Program-made: the position numbers and the translations under genes
Shown: positions 18,486-27,303 of the stretch, one piece after another
Position numbering within the stretch: position 1 is the stretch's first letter
Layout of the letters: each line of letters begins with the position of its first letter
Notes under the pieces: model-generated
Seen by the model: the letters and a program-made list of their open reading frames with translations, nothing else
What the model was told of the DNA's origin: nothing
Database searches by the model: none
Origin: an uncultured Duncaniella sp.
Lineage (GTDB): Bacteria > Bacteroidota > Bacteroidia > Bacteroidales > Muribaculaceae
Assembly: GCA_910586665.1 (NCBI GenBank)
Contig: CAJUIX010000002.1
Coordinates: 62,001-126,000 of the forward strand
Reading direction: 5' to 3'
DNA length: 64,000 nucleotides

Positions 18486-18723
18486 ACAAAATAAAAAATA
18501 CCTCAGCCCTATAATCCGGCTTTCGAATGTATGTTTACCTTCTAAAATTATACATTTGCTTAGTATTCAAAAGTATAACAAAATTGGCATGTAAAATTCG
18601 CCTTGTGTTAACATTTATTTGCTATAAATATTTGGAATTTATATTACGTTTTATATTGCGCTTCTTATTTTAACTCTTTTATGCTATTATACTATACTAT
18701 TTCCTTCGTGGATTGGTGCAACC

Positions 18724-18825
18724 ATGCACTGGCATGAACCTATGGCGTGCAGACAAGGTGAATTTTACTATAGATTAAGTCCCTTATATGCAGGATATTT
18801 ACCCGAATTATTCTATTATTGTTAA
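18724..18825 (+). other. Short aromatic-rich ORF, possibly a gene remnant
   Basis: An ATG-initiated frame of 33 codons, starting MHWHEPMACRQGEFYYRLSP and ending with a Tyr/Leu-rich segment and Cys. The frame stays open upstream to 18628 and there would encode a hydrophobic stretch, giving 65 codons stop to stop without a usual start codon. The DNA here is less AT-rich than its surroundings. It could be the tail of a decayed membrane-protein gene, a small protein, or chance. I do not recognise it. Confidence 0.2.
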
Positions 18826-18853
18826 AATTAATCATAAAAAACTGCTTAAAACA

Positions 18854-18885
18854 TTTGGTCAATTCCATATAAATGCCTAACTTTG
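18854..18885 (+). promoter_or_regulatory. Bacteroidota-type promoter of tRNA-Ser
   Basis: TTTG at 18854-18857, 20-base spacer, TAACTTTG at 18878-18885: a perfect consensus, about 57 bases before the mature tRNA. Confidence 0.8.
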
Positions 18886-18948
18886 CAACGCTTTTGGGAA
18901 ACAACCCTGGCAAATAAGCGGCTGAGAGCGGCCGCCTATTGACAAAAG

Positions 18949-19034
18949 GAGAGATGGGTGAGTGGCTGAAACCACCAGTTTGCTAAACTGACGTAGGAGC
19001 AATCCTACCACGAGTTCGAATCTCGTTCTCTCCG
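18949..19034 (+). tRNA. tRNA-Ser (anticodon GCT)
   Basis: An 86-base cloverleaf. Acceptor stem GGAGAGA (18949-18955) pairs with TCTCTCC (19027-19033), discriminator G at 19034. The anticodon loop TTGCTAA places GCT at 18982-18984, reading AGC/AGU. A long variable arm (GTAGGA...TCCTAC), diagnostic of class II tRNAs such as Ser, is present, as is the T loop TTCGAAT. The 3' bases are CCC, so CCA is added after transcription. The outermost anticodon-stem pair looks like C-A. A promoter and a terminator flank it, so it is a single-gene unit. Confidence 0.95.
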
Positions 19035-19046
19035 CCCAATTAGCTA

Positions 19047-19086
19047 AAGAGCTTGTAAATACGTTATTTACAGGCTCTTATTTTTG
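19047..19086 (+). terminator. Terminator of tRNA-Ser
   Basis: A 14-bp stem (19047-19060 with 19066-19079; one G-T pair) with a 5-base loop, followed by ATTTTTG. It starts 12 bases after the tRNA. Confidence 0.8.
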
Positions 19087-19249
19087 TGTATAAATGTCTG
19101 TTTCTGACATACTGACAGCATATCGCCCTGTTTTTGTTACTTTTTAACTCCCGATATATTGAAACTTTTTTCCATACTCAAGCGTTTCACTGAATATTTC
19201 CTCATCTAATATAACCAGCACACAAATTTTCTAATAACACTTTGATTGT

Positions 19250-20761
19250 ATGGACAATAAAAGACTTACCGCAGAAAACGGACGCCCGATTGCCGACAAC
19301 CAGAATGTACAGACCGCAGGGCGCCCCGGTCCTTTATCTGCTCAGGATCCTTGGTATCTTGAGAAAATTTCTCATTTTGACCGTGAAGTAATTCCCGAAA
19401 GGCGTATGCATGCCAAGGGCTCAGGAGCATTTGGCACGTTCACGGTCACACATGATATTACAGAATTCATCCGTGCCTCTATTTTTTCCGAGATTGGAAA
19501 GCAGACCCCTTGTCTTGTAAGATTCTCTACGGTGGCTGGAGAACGCGGCGCTGCTGACGCCGAGCGTGACATCCGCGGCTTTGCAATGAAATTCTACACT
19601 GACGAGGGCAATTGGGACCTCGTGGGCAACAATACCCCTGTTTTCTTCCTTCGTGACCCGCTGAAATTTCCTGATCTCAACCATGCCATCAAAAGGGATC
19701 CGCGCTCAGGTATGCGTAACCCGACTGCAAACTGGGACTTTTGGACCCTCCTTCCCGAGGCCCTTCATCAGATTACAATCTCTATGTCACCGCGTGGCAT
19801 CCCTGCCTCATTCCGCCATATGCACGGATTCGGAAGCCACACTTATAGCTTCATAAACAAAGACAACAAACGTACCTGGGTCAAATTCCACTTCATAACA
19901 CTACAGGGCATCAAAAATCTGACCGACAAGCAAGCCGAAGCCATTATTGCCAAAGACCGGGAGTCGCATCAGCGCGATTTATTCGAGGCTATAGAACGTG
20001 GTGATTACCCGCGATGGAAACTCCAGGTACAGCTCATGACCGAGGAGCAGGCGAAGGAGTATCACATCAATCCGTTTGACCTCACGAAGGTATGGTACCA
20101 TAAGGATTTCCCTCTTCGTGACGTCGGCATACTCGAACTAAACCGCAATCCCGACAATTTCTTTGCACAGATTGAACAGGCTGCTTTCAATCCTGCCAAC
20201 ATTGTTGAGGGCATCGGATTCTCGCCAGATAAAATGCTTCAGGGCCGATTGTTTTCCTACGGTGATGCGCAGCGCTACCGCCTTGGCGTAAACCATAATC
20301 TCATCCCCGTAAACCGGCCGAAATGCCCCTTCCATTCATTCCATCGCGACGGACAGATGCGCACCGACGACAACTATGGTGCCACTGTGCCGTACGATCC
20401 TAACAGCTTTGGTGAATGGCAGGATAATCCCTCGATTAAGGAACCTCCGATGGAGCTTCACGGCGAGCTCTACAACTATGATGAGCGTCAGTATGATGAC
20501 GATTATTATACCCAGCCGGGCAAGTTGTGGCGCCTTTTGAGCGATGATGACAAGCTTGCCACATGTATGAATACCGCTGCCCAGATGGAGGGTGTACCGC
20601 TATTCATCAAGCAGCGTCATGTGCGTGCCTGTCACAATGCAGACAAGGAATATGGCGAGATGCTTGCAAGGACATTGTCAATCGACCTTGCGGATGCACT
20701 CGTAGCCGAAGACCCGGCGCATCCTTCATGGGATAAGCGAGACTTGGCAAATAAGAAATAA
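19250..20761 (+). CDS. katA: Haem catalase (clade 3)
   Basis: 503 residues, the small-subunit catalase size, no signal peptide. Catalytic His54 ([12 protein letters not shown]), catalytic Asn127 (GNNTPVFF) and the proximal haem ligand Tyr337 ([14 protein letters not shown]) are all present. It breaks hydrogen peroxide into water and oxygen in the cytoplasm, helping an anaerobe survive oxygen exposure. In Bacteroides katA homologues are under OxyR; no OxyR gene or clear OxyR site is visible here. It has a terminator directly downstream and is probably monocistronic. Confidence 0.97.
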   Translation: MDNKRLTAENGRPIADNQNVQTAGRPGPLSAQDPWYLEKISHFDREVIPERRMHAKGSGAFGTFTVTHDITEFIRASIFSEIGKQTPCLVRFSTVAGERGAADAERDIRGFAMKFYTDEGNWDLVGNNTPVFFLRDPLKFPDLNHAIKRDPRSGMRNPTANWDFWTLLPEALHQITISMSPRGIPASFRHMHGFGSHTYSFINKDNKRTWVKFHFITLQGIKNLTDKQAEAIIAKDRESHQRDLFEAIERGDYPRWKLQVQLMTEEQAKEYHINPFDLTKVWYHKDFPLRDVGILELNRNPDNFFAQIEQAAFNPANIVEGIGFSPDKMLQGRLFSYGDAQRYRLGVNHNLIPVNRPKCPFHSFHRDGQMRTDDNYGATVPYDPNSFGEWQDNPSIKEPPMELHGELYNYDERQYDDDYYTQPGKLWRLLSDDDKLATCMNTAAQMEGVPLFIKQRHVRACHNADKEYGEMLARTLSIDLADALVAEDPAHPSWDKRDLANKK

Positions 20762-20810
20762 GCCCAACCAGCGTCCCGGTATAATCCCCGACCGCAATTT
20801 TAATCATAGA

Positions 20811-20848
20811 AAAGCGAGGTGTGGAAATCTTGGTCCACACCTCGCTTT
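20811..20848. terminator. Bidirectional terminator between katA and the phosphatase gene
   Basis: A perfect 15-bp stem (20811-20825 with 20834-20848) with an 8-base loop. TTTATTATTA follows on plus and TTTTCTATG on minus. It lies between convergent genes. Confidence 0.85.
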
Positions 20849-20866
20849 ATTATTACTATGCTATAT

Positions 20867-22132
20867 TTATATCTGCAAATGCTGTGGTAGACATCGGATG
20901 AGATATTCCTTGGCGCTGCTCCAGGGAGTGTAGATGCTCGTGCGACCGGGTATCAGCGTCACAGGTGTCTCGTTGAGATCTACTCTCACATAGTAGTTCC
21001 CCTTCTCGGACTTGAATAATATAATCTGAAGGTTCGAGGCCATCGGTATGACATAGAAATCCCTCCAGTGCTGCCCAACGGTGTCGAAATAGTTGGTCAT
21101 ATAATAGCAACCGGGTATGTGCATGAGGGCGAATAGCGGCATCAACGTTTCGGCATGGCCGAAGCGGAGCATCACGCTATATGGATTCTTGCCGTCTACG
21201 GCACTGTCGATGGTCTCAATCAGCTCCGTCAGTAGTTTCACCGCGAGTTCAGGCGCTGTGCTTGACAGTGTGGAGGCCGAGTGGGTGAGGTAATGATGAA
21301 GGTTTTCGACGCTCCAGAGGGCATTGATTTCCTTCTGTGTGAAATATTTCTGAAGGTCTATACCTATCGACATCGACGCGCATGAACTGAGCACCTTGTA
21401 GATATTCATGCTTATATCCTTCGCTTCGTCCCCCTCGAAAGGATACGCCTTGCCGAGCGTGCGCTCGGCCACACCTGTAGGCACCTTCGAATCGAAGTAT
21501 GAATTATAGACGTTGCGCCATTCATCGCCGGCCATGTACTCCTTATAGGCCTCGTCAGCGTCCCAGGGGCGCACGAGAGGTGAATTCTGCCGCCCTGACG
21601 ACATATATATTTCCACCTTATTGTTGAGACGTGTCAGCTGGTGGGTAAATTCGTCCATCGACATCACGCAGCGTGGGACGTAGGATGATATGGCATTTAT
21701 TTTCGTGTCGCTGAACAGCGGCCTGAAGGCCATAAACGTCCTCGATGCTATGGCCCGCTGCTCGGCCATGCCGAGAAAGTCGAGCGCGCCCCAGCGTCCT
21801 GCTGTCCGGGTCACCACGAGCTTACAGATGTCCATGATTTCACGTCCCATCGGTGTGATTGTGCGCAGGCTGTCGGCCTTATGGAGCGCTCGCATAAGCG
21901 AGGTCGTGAATTTTGATGACGAGAGGAATCTTGCTCCGTGGCGCCCGACATGGTTGATGAATACCGGCTTCAGCGAGTCGGGATATGCAAGTCCTTCCAC
22001 TGTCCGCTGCGGGTAGGGGATAGCCGAGCCTTGACACTCGATAAAGCTATAGTTGGTGTCGGTAGGATCCGCTGCGGATACTGCCGACGTGCCCAGGAGG
22101 CACAGCGTAAATATAAAATATAGCCTCTTCAT
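20867..22132 (-). CDS. Exported histidine acid phosphatase, MINPP/phytase-like
   Basis: 421 residues with a signal peptide (residues 1-20, ending AVSAA). The phosphate-pocket motif NHVGRHGARFL places nucleophile His65 in RHGAR (64-68). The proton-donor motif is HAE (326-328) rather than the HD of classic acid phosphatases, which is the mark of the MINPP (multiple inositol polyphosphate phosphatase) branch. Gut Bacteroides secrete or package enzymes of this branch that degrade phytate; that substrate is likely but inferred. It diverges from the TPR gene; the opposing TPR-gene promoter overlaps its first codons. Confidence 0.88.
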   Translation of the reverse strand: MKRLYFIFTLCLLGTSAVSAADPTDTNYSFIECQGSAIPYPQRTVEGLAYPDSLKPVFINHVGRHGARFLSSSKFTTSLMRALHKADSLRTITPMGREIMDICKLVVTRTAGRWGALDFLGMAEQRAIASRTFMAFRPLFSDTKINAISSYVPRCVMSMDEFTHQLTRLNNKVEIYMSSGRQNSPLVRPWDADEAYKEYMAGDEWRNVYNSYFDSKVPTGVAERTLGKAYPFEGDEAKDISMNIYKVLSSCASMSIGIDLQKYFTQKEINALWSVENLHHYLTHSASTLSSTAPELAVKLLTELIETIDSAVDGKNPYSVMLRFGHAETLMPLFALMHIPGCYYMTNYFDTVGQHWRDFYVIPMASNLQIILFKSEKGNYYVRVDLNETPVTLIPGRTSIYTPWSSAKEYLIRCLPQHLQI

Positions 22133-22162
22133 TGTGGATAATAATTCTTTTTATTAGCTTTG
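22131..22162 (+). promoter_or_regulatory. Probable promoter of the TPR protein gene
   Basis: ATTG (22131-22134), 20-base spacer, TAGCTTTG (22155-22162). Its position downstream of the first in-frame ATG (22132) argues that translation starts at 22177 or 22186 instead. Confidence 0.5.
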
Positions 22163-22185
22163 CAAGTCTCAAAAATATGAATTTA

Positions 22186-22458
22186 ATGACTAATTTGCAA
22201 AATTATAGGCAATTAATTTCCGAAAGCTGCTTTCAGGAAGCCCTCGGTTTGATTGACATACTCGTCAACGAATCGCCTGGGGACGATGTGCTGCTCTTCG
22301 AGCGGGGCAAATTGAAATGGCGCCTCGGCGACAGGGCGGGTGCTACCGGCGACTATGCCAAAGCCGTGCTCATCAATCCCGACAGCCCTGCTGCCCGTGC
22401 GCTTGAACATGCCCGTGACATCGCCGATTTCTTCAACCCCGACCTCTATAATCCTTAA
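22186..22458 (+). CDS. Small tetratricopeptide-repeat protein
   Basis: 90 residues from the ATG at 22186; ATG 22177 would add three residues. It holds about two TPR helical hairpins: a first one (ISESCFQEALGLIDILVNES) and a canonical repeat (DVLLFERGKLKWRLGDRAGA, then DYAKAVLINPDS), ending DIADFFNPDLYNP. A short protein with this same ending is widespread in Bacteroidales, without a known role; TPRs mediate protein contacts. No signal peptide. It converges on the ABC-F gene with 24 bases between stops. Confidence 0.75.
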   Translation: MTNLQNYRQLISESCFQEALGLIDILVNESPGDDVLLFERGKLKWRLGDRAGATGDYAKAVLINPDSPAARALEHARDIADFFNPDLYNP

Positions 22459-22482
22459 AACGTCAAAAAGAAGTTTTTAGTT

Positions 22483-24273
22483 CTATTCAAGCTCCGAAAG
22501 CTCGAGCCAGCGCAGCTCCTTCTCGTCAAGAATTTCCTTGATGTCGCTGTAGCGCTTGGCTTTTTCGGCTATGTCATCTATTTGCGCGCCCGAATTGAAG
22601 AGCGCCTCAAGCTCTTTGCGCTCGGCGGTAAGACTGTCGATTTCCTCGGTCAATGCTTCAAGCTCCTTGCGCTCCTTGAACGACAGTTTCCTTGCGCGCT
22701 GGACCTCTCGTCGTTGTGTAGGCACGTTTGTGCCGGCTGTGGCCTGTTTCTGTGCCGACTGGGTGCTTCGTTGCTCTTTCAGATATGCACGGTAATCACT
22801 GTAATTGCCCGGAAAATCCTTTATGACGCCGTTGCCTTCCATGACAAAGAGGTGGTCGACTATCGAATCAAGGAAGAATCGGTCATGGGAAATCACGATG
22901 ACGCAGCCCTTGAACTCCCGCAGGTAATCCTCGAGGATTCCGAGCGTCATGATGTCGAGATCGTTGGTAGGCTCGTCGAGAATCAGGAAGTTGGGCTGGG
23001 TTATCAGGGTTGCCGCAAGGTTTAGTCGCCTCATCTCGCCACCGCTGAGGGTGGAGATATATTTCTGCTGATCCGCCGGAGAGAAGAGGAAGCGGTTGAG
23101 AAACTGCATGGGGGAGTAGTGTGTCGTGCCGTTGACCACCACGTCCTCCGTTATGTCAGTGATGGCGTCAATCACCTTCTTGCCGGGAGGCAGTTGCAGA
23201 CCTTCCTGGGAGTAATAGCCGAAGCGGACTGTCTCGCCGACATTCCACTCCCCGCTGTCGGGAGCGATTAGTCCCTGGAGCATTTTTACAAAGGTTGATT
23301 TACCTACTCCGTTGCCACCGATGATGCCGAGTTTCTCATAGCGGGCGAAGGTGTAGGTGAAGTCATCGAGAATCACCTTGTCGCCGAAGCGCTTTGAAAT
23401 TCCCTCGGCCTCGAAAATCTTCGAGCCGATGTATGACGATTTTATATCATTGGGGTCAATCTGTCTCTCACTATAGTTGGCGCGCGAGCGCTCCTTCAGG
23501 TCATAGAAGGCGTTTATGCGGTATCTCGCCTTGCCTGCGCGGGCCTGGGGCTGGCGGCGCATCCATTCCTGCTCCTTGCGCAGAAGATTTTTCACCTTTG
23601 CAAGTTCCCCGGTCAGTGCCTCTATGCGTTCCGCGCGACGGCGCAGATAATAGTCGAAGTTTCCCTCGTAGGTATAGATCTGCGTCATGTCGATTTCGAT
23701 AATCTTATTGCAGACGCGGTCGAGGAAGTAGCGGTCATGGGTCACCATGAGCAGTGTGACTCTCTGCCGGGTCAGATAGTTCTCGAGCCACTCCACCGAG
23801 TCAAGGTCGAGGTGGTTGGTCGGCTCGTCGAGAATCAGAAAATCGGGATTGCTGAGGAGCACCTTGGCCAAAGCCACACGTTTGAGCTGTCCTCCTGACA
23901 GCTGGGCCACGTCCTGGTCATACCTCTCGATGCCTAACTGTGACAGCATCTGCTTTATTCGGTCCTCATGCCCCCACTCCTCATGCTGTTCTACAGGGAC
24001 GGTAGCCACGAGGTTCTCAAGCACAGACTTTCCCTCCTCGAATTGCGGCATCTGTGCGAGAAATCCCACACGCAGGTCGTTGCGGAAGGTGACGCTTCCG
24101 CTGTCGGGAGCCTCGTTCCCGGCGAGTATGCGCAGCAGCGTTGACTTACCTGTCCCATTCTTGGCTATAAGGCCGATTTTGTCACCCTCGTTTACGCCGA
24201 AGGTGACCGAGTCGAAGAGCATACGGTCGCCATAGCTCTTGGTCAGGTCTTCTACCTGGAGATACGGTTTCAT
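22483..24273 (-). CDS. ABC-F ATPase of the Uup type
   Basis: 596 residues, two ABC cassettes without membrane parts. Walker A: AKNGTGKST (about 37-45) and GGNGVGKST; signatures LSGGQLKRVALA and LSGGEMRRLNLA; Walker B FLILDEPTNHLD and FLILDEPTNDLD. The interdomain arm contains RRRAERIEALTGELAKVKNLLRKEQEW. The C-terminal 65 residues (FKERKELEALTEEIDSL and onward) form the Uup-type coiled-coil DNA/RNA-binding domain. In E. coli Uup affects transposon excision, 50S assembly and stalled ribosomes. Its start overlaps the CobW-type gene stop by 4 bases, so the two are translationally coupled. Confidence 0.92.
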   Translation of the reverse strand: MKPYLQVEDLTKSYGDRMLFDSVTFGVNEGDKIGLIAKNGTGKSTLLRILAGNEAPDSGSVTFRNDLRVGFLAQMPQFEEGKSVLENLVATVPVEQHEEWGHEDRIKQMLSQLGIERYDQDVAQLSGGQLKRVALAKVLLSNPDFLILDEPTNHLDLDSVEWLENYLTRQRVTLLMVTHDRYFLDRVCNKIIEIDMTQIYTYEGNFDYYLRRRAERIEALTGELAKVKNLLRKEQEWMRRQPQARAGKARYRINAFYDLKERSRANYSERQIDPNDIKSSYIGSKIFEAEGISKRFGDKVILDDFTYTFARYEKLGIIGGNGVGKSTFVKMLQGLIAPDSGEWNVGETVRFGYYSQEGLQLPPGKKVIDAITDITEDVVVNGTTHYSPMQFLNRFLFSPADQQKYISTLSGGEMRRLNLAATLITQPNFLILDEPTNDLDIMTLGILEDYLREFKGCVIVISHDRFFLDSIVDHLFVMEGNGVIKDFPGNYSDYRAYLKEQRSTQSAQKQATAGTNVPTQRREVQRARKLSFKERKELEALTEEIDSLTAERKELEALFNSGAQIDDIAEKAKRYSDIKEILDEKELRWLELSELE

Positions 24274-25535
24274 AGGTCAAGGCAGGAGTCGAGAGCGTCC
24301 GTAATAGCTTTGCGGTCGAGATTTTGACCGATAAATACGATTTTAATCATTCTGTCGCCATAGTCGGGGTCCCAGTCGCGCATAATCGACGAATCCTGCT
24401 CCACGAGTTCTCTCAGTTCGTCCTCGGGGGCGGTTGCAAACCACATTCCGGCCTCCTTCAACTGCTTCTGCCGTCCTGCGCTTTCAAAGAGATAGGACAT
24501 ATCGGGATTATTGCCGAAGTAGCAGATGCCTTTTGAGCGTATGATATTCTTGGGCCACTTGTTGGCGGCATAAAAATCGAACTTGTTAAGGTCGAAACCG
24601 GGGCGACGGAAGTAAACGAAGCTGCCGATGCCGTATTCCTCTGCCTCGCCCTCGTCATGGTGATGGTGGTGATGATGACAGCCGCAATGACATTCCGGCC
24701 CATGCTCATGTTCGTGTTCATGCTCATGGTGGTGCTCGCAATGTTCGTGCTCGTGTCCATGTTCATGGTGGTGATGCTCGTGAGCATGCTCCTCATCCTC
24801 GATTTCGGCGATAGGCTTCTCTATTTCCTGCACCCATGCGGCAGAGGTGGCCACCTTGTTGAATTCAAAGAGGTGGGTATTGATTATGCTCTCTATGTCC
24901 ACGTTGGCATAATCGGCCTCTATGATGCGTGCACCCGGATTGAGGGCCTTTATGATGGTGCATATACGCTTCTTTTCGTTCTCGGTAACTTCCGACACTT
25001 TGTTGAGGATAATAATGTTGCAAAACTCTATCTGCTGGATGACGAGATTGGCAATATCCTCCTCGTCGTGAGCCTCGGATGTGAGGGCTTCGCCGCAGTT
25101 GAACTCATCCTGGAGACGCAGGGCGTCGACCACGGTCACGATACAGTCGAGGCGCGGCACTCCGTGCTTGGTGAAGTCGCTCCCGAACTGAGGTATCGAG
25201 CAGATGGTCTGGGCTATCGGTGCCGGTTCGCAGATACCGCTTGCCTCTATGACTATATAGTCGAATTTGCCCATTGAAAGGATGTCGTCAATCTGCTTCA
25301 CAAGGTCCATTTTGAGTGTGCAGCAGATACAGCCGTTCTGAAGGGCTACGAGCGAATCATCCTTAGTGTCTACAATTCCGCCGCGCTGTATGAGGTCGGC
25401 ATCAATATTGACTTCGCCTATATCGTTGACGATGACTGCGAATTTAATTCCACGTTCATTGCTTAGGATGTGGTTGACAAGAGTTGTCTTGCCACTGCCG
25501 AGATAGCCGGTCAGAAGAAGTATTGGAGTAGGCAT
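24270..25535 (-). CDS. CobW/ZNG1-type GTPase metallochaperone with a His-rich loop
   Basis: 421 residues from the ATG at 25535; the longer frame would run into folB. P-loop GYLGSGKT (10-17), the family metal site CICC (69-72), and guanine-specificity NKV (178-180). Between the GTPase and the C-terminal CobW domain (305-421) lies a loop at 250-293 with 25 His and 4 Cys in 44 residues, in HEHEH and HHHHHHH runs. Family members hand zinc, cobalt or iron to client enzymes using GTP; the loop suggests zinc or nickel storage or sensing (inference). No Zur or Fur site could be recognised. Coupled by a 4-base overlap to the Uup-type gene. Confidence 0.9.
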   Translation of the reverse strand: MPTPILLLTGYLGSGKTTLVNHILSNERGIKFAVIVNDIGEVNIDADLIQRGGIVDTKDDSLVALQNGCICCTLKMDLVKQIDDILSMGKFDYIVIEASGICEPAPIAQTICSIPQFGSDFTKHGVPRLDCIVTVVDALRLQDEFNCGEALTSEAHDEEDIANLVIQQIEFCNIIILNKVSEVTENEKKRICTIIKALNPGARIIEADYANVDIESIINTHLFEFNKVATSAAWVQEIEKPIAEIEDEEHAHEHHHHEHGHEHEHCEHHHEHEHEHEHGPECHCGCHHHHHHHDEGEAEEYGIGSFVYFRRPGFDLNKFDFYAANKWPKNIIRSKGICYFGNNPDMSYLFESAGRQKQLKEAGMWFATAPEDELRELVEQDSSIMRDWDPDYGDRMIKIVFIGQNLDRKAITDALDSCLDL

Positions 25536-25575
25536 ATATCGTTTTATTTTGGAATTTTTATAAAAAGTATGTGAC

Positions 25576-25929
25576 TTACCACTCGATTTTGACCGCAACG
25601 CCCTGCATCTCATGCGGGATTGGAGGATTGAGTTTGATAAGCTCGATTGAACCGCCGCTGATGGCCGGATATTGGATTAGGAGAGCCTTGTAGATACGCC
25701 CGACAACGTGTTCAAGCAATTTCGATGGTTTGTCCATCTCCTGATGGACGATTTCAATAGCCTCGGCATAGTTGAGCGTGTCCTCAAGTGCGTCACTTCC
25801 CATAGCGGCGTCGATAGGGTAGCGGAGCGTGACATTCAGCTCGAATGTGTTGCCATTGATGCGCTCCTCGTCATAGACGCCGTGGCGCGCAAAGAGTCTC
25901 AACCCCTTTATTTCAATGAGTCCTTCCAT
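25576..25929 (-). CDS. folB: Dihydroneopterin aldolase
   Basis: 117 residues, the normal FolB length. The start IEIKGLRLFARHGVYDEERINGNTFELNVTL holds the HGVxxEE motif with the pterin-site residues; LNYAEAIEIV carries the conserved Tyr and LLEHVVGRI the conserved Glu. The C-terminal strand follows KLNPPIPHEM. It converts dihydroneopterin to hydroxymethyl-dihydropterin in folate synthesis. It lies 40 bases upstream of the CobW-type gene and 18 bases downstream of the glycosyltransferase, in one direction; some CobW proteins serve folate enzymes such as FolE2, but FolB is not known as a metal client. Confidence 0.95.
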   Translation of the reverse strand: MEGLIEIKGLRLFARHGVYDEERINGNTFELNVTLRYPIDAAMGSDALEDTLNYAEAIEIVHQEMDKPSKLLEHVVGRIYKALLIQYPAISGGSIELIKLNPPIPHEMQGVAVKIEW

Positions 25930-25947
25930 ACGCTTATGACATCCTTG

Positions 25948-27126
25948 TTAGTTCCAGGTCAGGTTGGAGCCACGTCTGAAATAGCCTTTGATTCTGTAGT
26001 AGAAATTATACAGCGGTTCGAATGTCATAAACCAGGGGACTGTGAACAGCAGCCGGCGTGAGCCGAGAGCTACGGAAGTGCGCCGCCATGCAATCATGAT
26101 TATTATCGCCGTGCACAGACATATCACACATGAGGCAATGAGGGGTATCAGCGACGGATAGCCAATAATTGATACAGCCACGGAACATCCTATGAGTGCC
26201 CACCATGCGAGAGAGCAGCTTCCGAAAAAGCGGCGTGCACCCGTGAGGAGAGATTTGGCCGTATAATCATATCGCAGCTTTGCGTTTTTGTGTGCTGACC
26301 GGGGATATTGTTCCTGAATCTCTACGATTGATGCCGTCGAGAGTTCGATTGCTGTGTTGGACTTTGTGGCCACTTCGTTGATAAACAAATCGTCATCACC
26401 ATATTTCAGATGCAGCGTGCGTGAGAATCCCTTGTTCTTGAAGAAAATTGACCTGCGGTAGGCGAGATTATAGCAGTTGCCCCTGTAGGGTCTGCCTGCT
26501 ATAGCCCACGAGAGATATTCTATGGCTGTCCTTATCTGGTCGAAGGCATGGAGTCTCTTGAATCGGTGAGGCGCATCCTCGGGATAGAGAGGTGCGGCAT
26601 AGCCTATGACCACCTCCTTGCCGTCTATGAAGTGGCGGCACATGGTTTTCAGCCATTCTTTCGACGAGATGTAGCAGTTGCCGGTGGTGAGCACGACTAC
26701 TTCATAGCGCGCGGCCTTGATGCCGAGCGTTATAGCGAGCTTCTTTCGCGACAGCGAGCGCGATTCGAGCGGTGTGAAGGTCATGTAGAGGTTGGGATAC
26801 TGGCGCTCGAGCCTCGCAATCACGTCCTTTGTCGATGACATGCCGCCGTCGTTGACCACAATTACTTCAAACCGGGCACTGTAGTCCTGGTTGAGTATCT
26901 GCGGCAGCAGTGTCTCGAGCTTTTCGGCGTCATCCTCGGAGTAGACAATCACTGATACCGACGGATAAGGCTCTGTCACCTCGGGAAGCGGGGTTTCGTT
27001 GTCCTTTTTAACTTGTGAACTTACAGATGCGACATAGCGTCTGAATCCGAGAAGCAGATATAGGGCGGCTAAAACAATGACTGACAGTAATATTATTATT
27101 CCCGGTGTAAATTCTAATGCAAACAT
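25948..27126 (-). CDS. Membrane-anchored family 2 glycosyltransferase
   Basis: 392 residues from the ATG at 27126; the longer frame adds 50 unlikely residues. One N-terminal membrane segment (about 8-28), then a GT2/GT-A domain: PSVSVIVYSEDDAEKLETLL, FEVIVVNDGG (metal/nucleotide-binding D near 100), and a late YGDDDLFINEV motif in place of the usual acceptor-base ED. Two membrane segments follow (about 310-355). The substrate is unknown; this topology fits a transferase adding a sugar to a lipid-linked glycan at the cytoplasmic face. It starts the run GT2-folB-cobW-uup. Confidence 0.85.
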   Translation of the reverse strand: MFALEFTPGIIILLSVIVLAALYLLLGFRRYVASVSSQVKKDNETPLPEVTEPYPSVSVIVYSEDDAEKLETLLPQILNQDYSARFEVIVVNDGGMSSTKDVIARLERQYPNLYMTFTPLESRSLSRKKLAITLGIKAARYEVVVLTTGNCYISSKEWLKTMCRHFIDGKEVVIGYAAPLYPEDAPHRFKRLHAFDQIRTAIEYLSWAIAGRPYRGNCYNLAYRRSIFFKNKGFSRTLHLKYGDDDLFINEVATKSNTAIELSTASIVEIQEQYPRSAHKNAKLRYDYTAKSLLTGARRFFGSCSLAWWALIGCSVAVSIIGYPSLIPLIASCVICLCTAIIIMIAWRRTSVALGSRRLLFTVPWFMTFEPLYNFYYRIKGYFRRGSNLTWN

Positions 27127-27303
27127 CTTGTAGATAGTCGAATATATGAGAATACGGCAGCCGGATTCCCTCCGGGCTGCAAATGAAAATGCAAATTTAC
27201 AAAATCCCGCGGGATTTATAGTAGCTTTAATAACAAAAACTTTCGCTTCGCTTTCAGCTTTTATTCCAAAACACACTTTGGAGCCTTTAACGGGGCGGCA
27301 GCG

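Larger units (their letters stand above)
17964..18853. other. AT-rich intergenic region without a convincing gene
   Basis: About 890 bases with clearly lower GC than the flanking genes. I see no ORF of convincing length. The hexamer ATTTGC or its complement occurs at 18018, 18051, 18287, 18301, 18462, 18476, 18554 and 18617, plus one in the regulator promoter at 17932. The right end holds a short aromatic-rich ORF (see 18724-18825) and the tRNA promoter begins at 18854. It could be a regulatory region, a decayed gene, or both. Confidence 0.6.

Noticed and set aside
24657..25277. A 206-codon plus-strand frame rich in Met and Val, like a membrane protein.
   Set aside because: It is antisense to the His-rich loop and GTPase of the CobW-type gene; repeated CAT/CAC codons read as ATG/GTG on the other strand, which makes it artificially hydrophobic.
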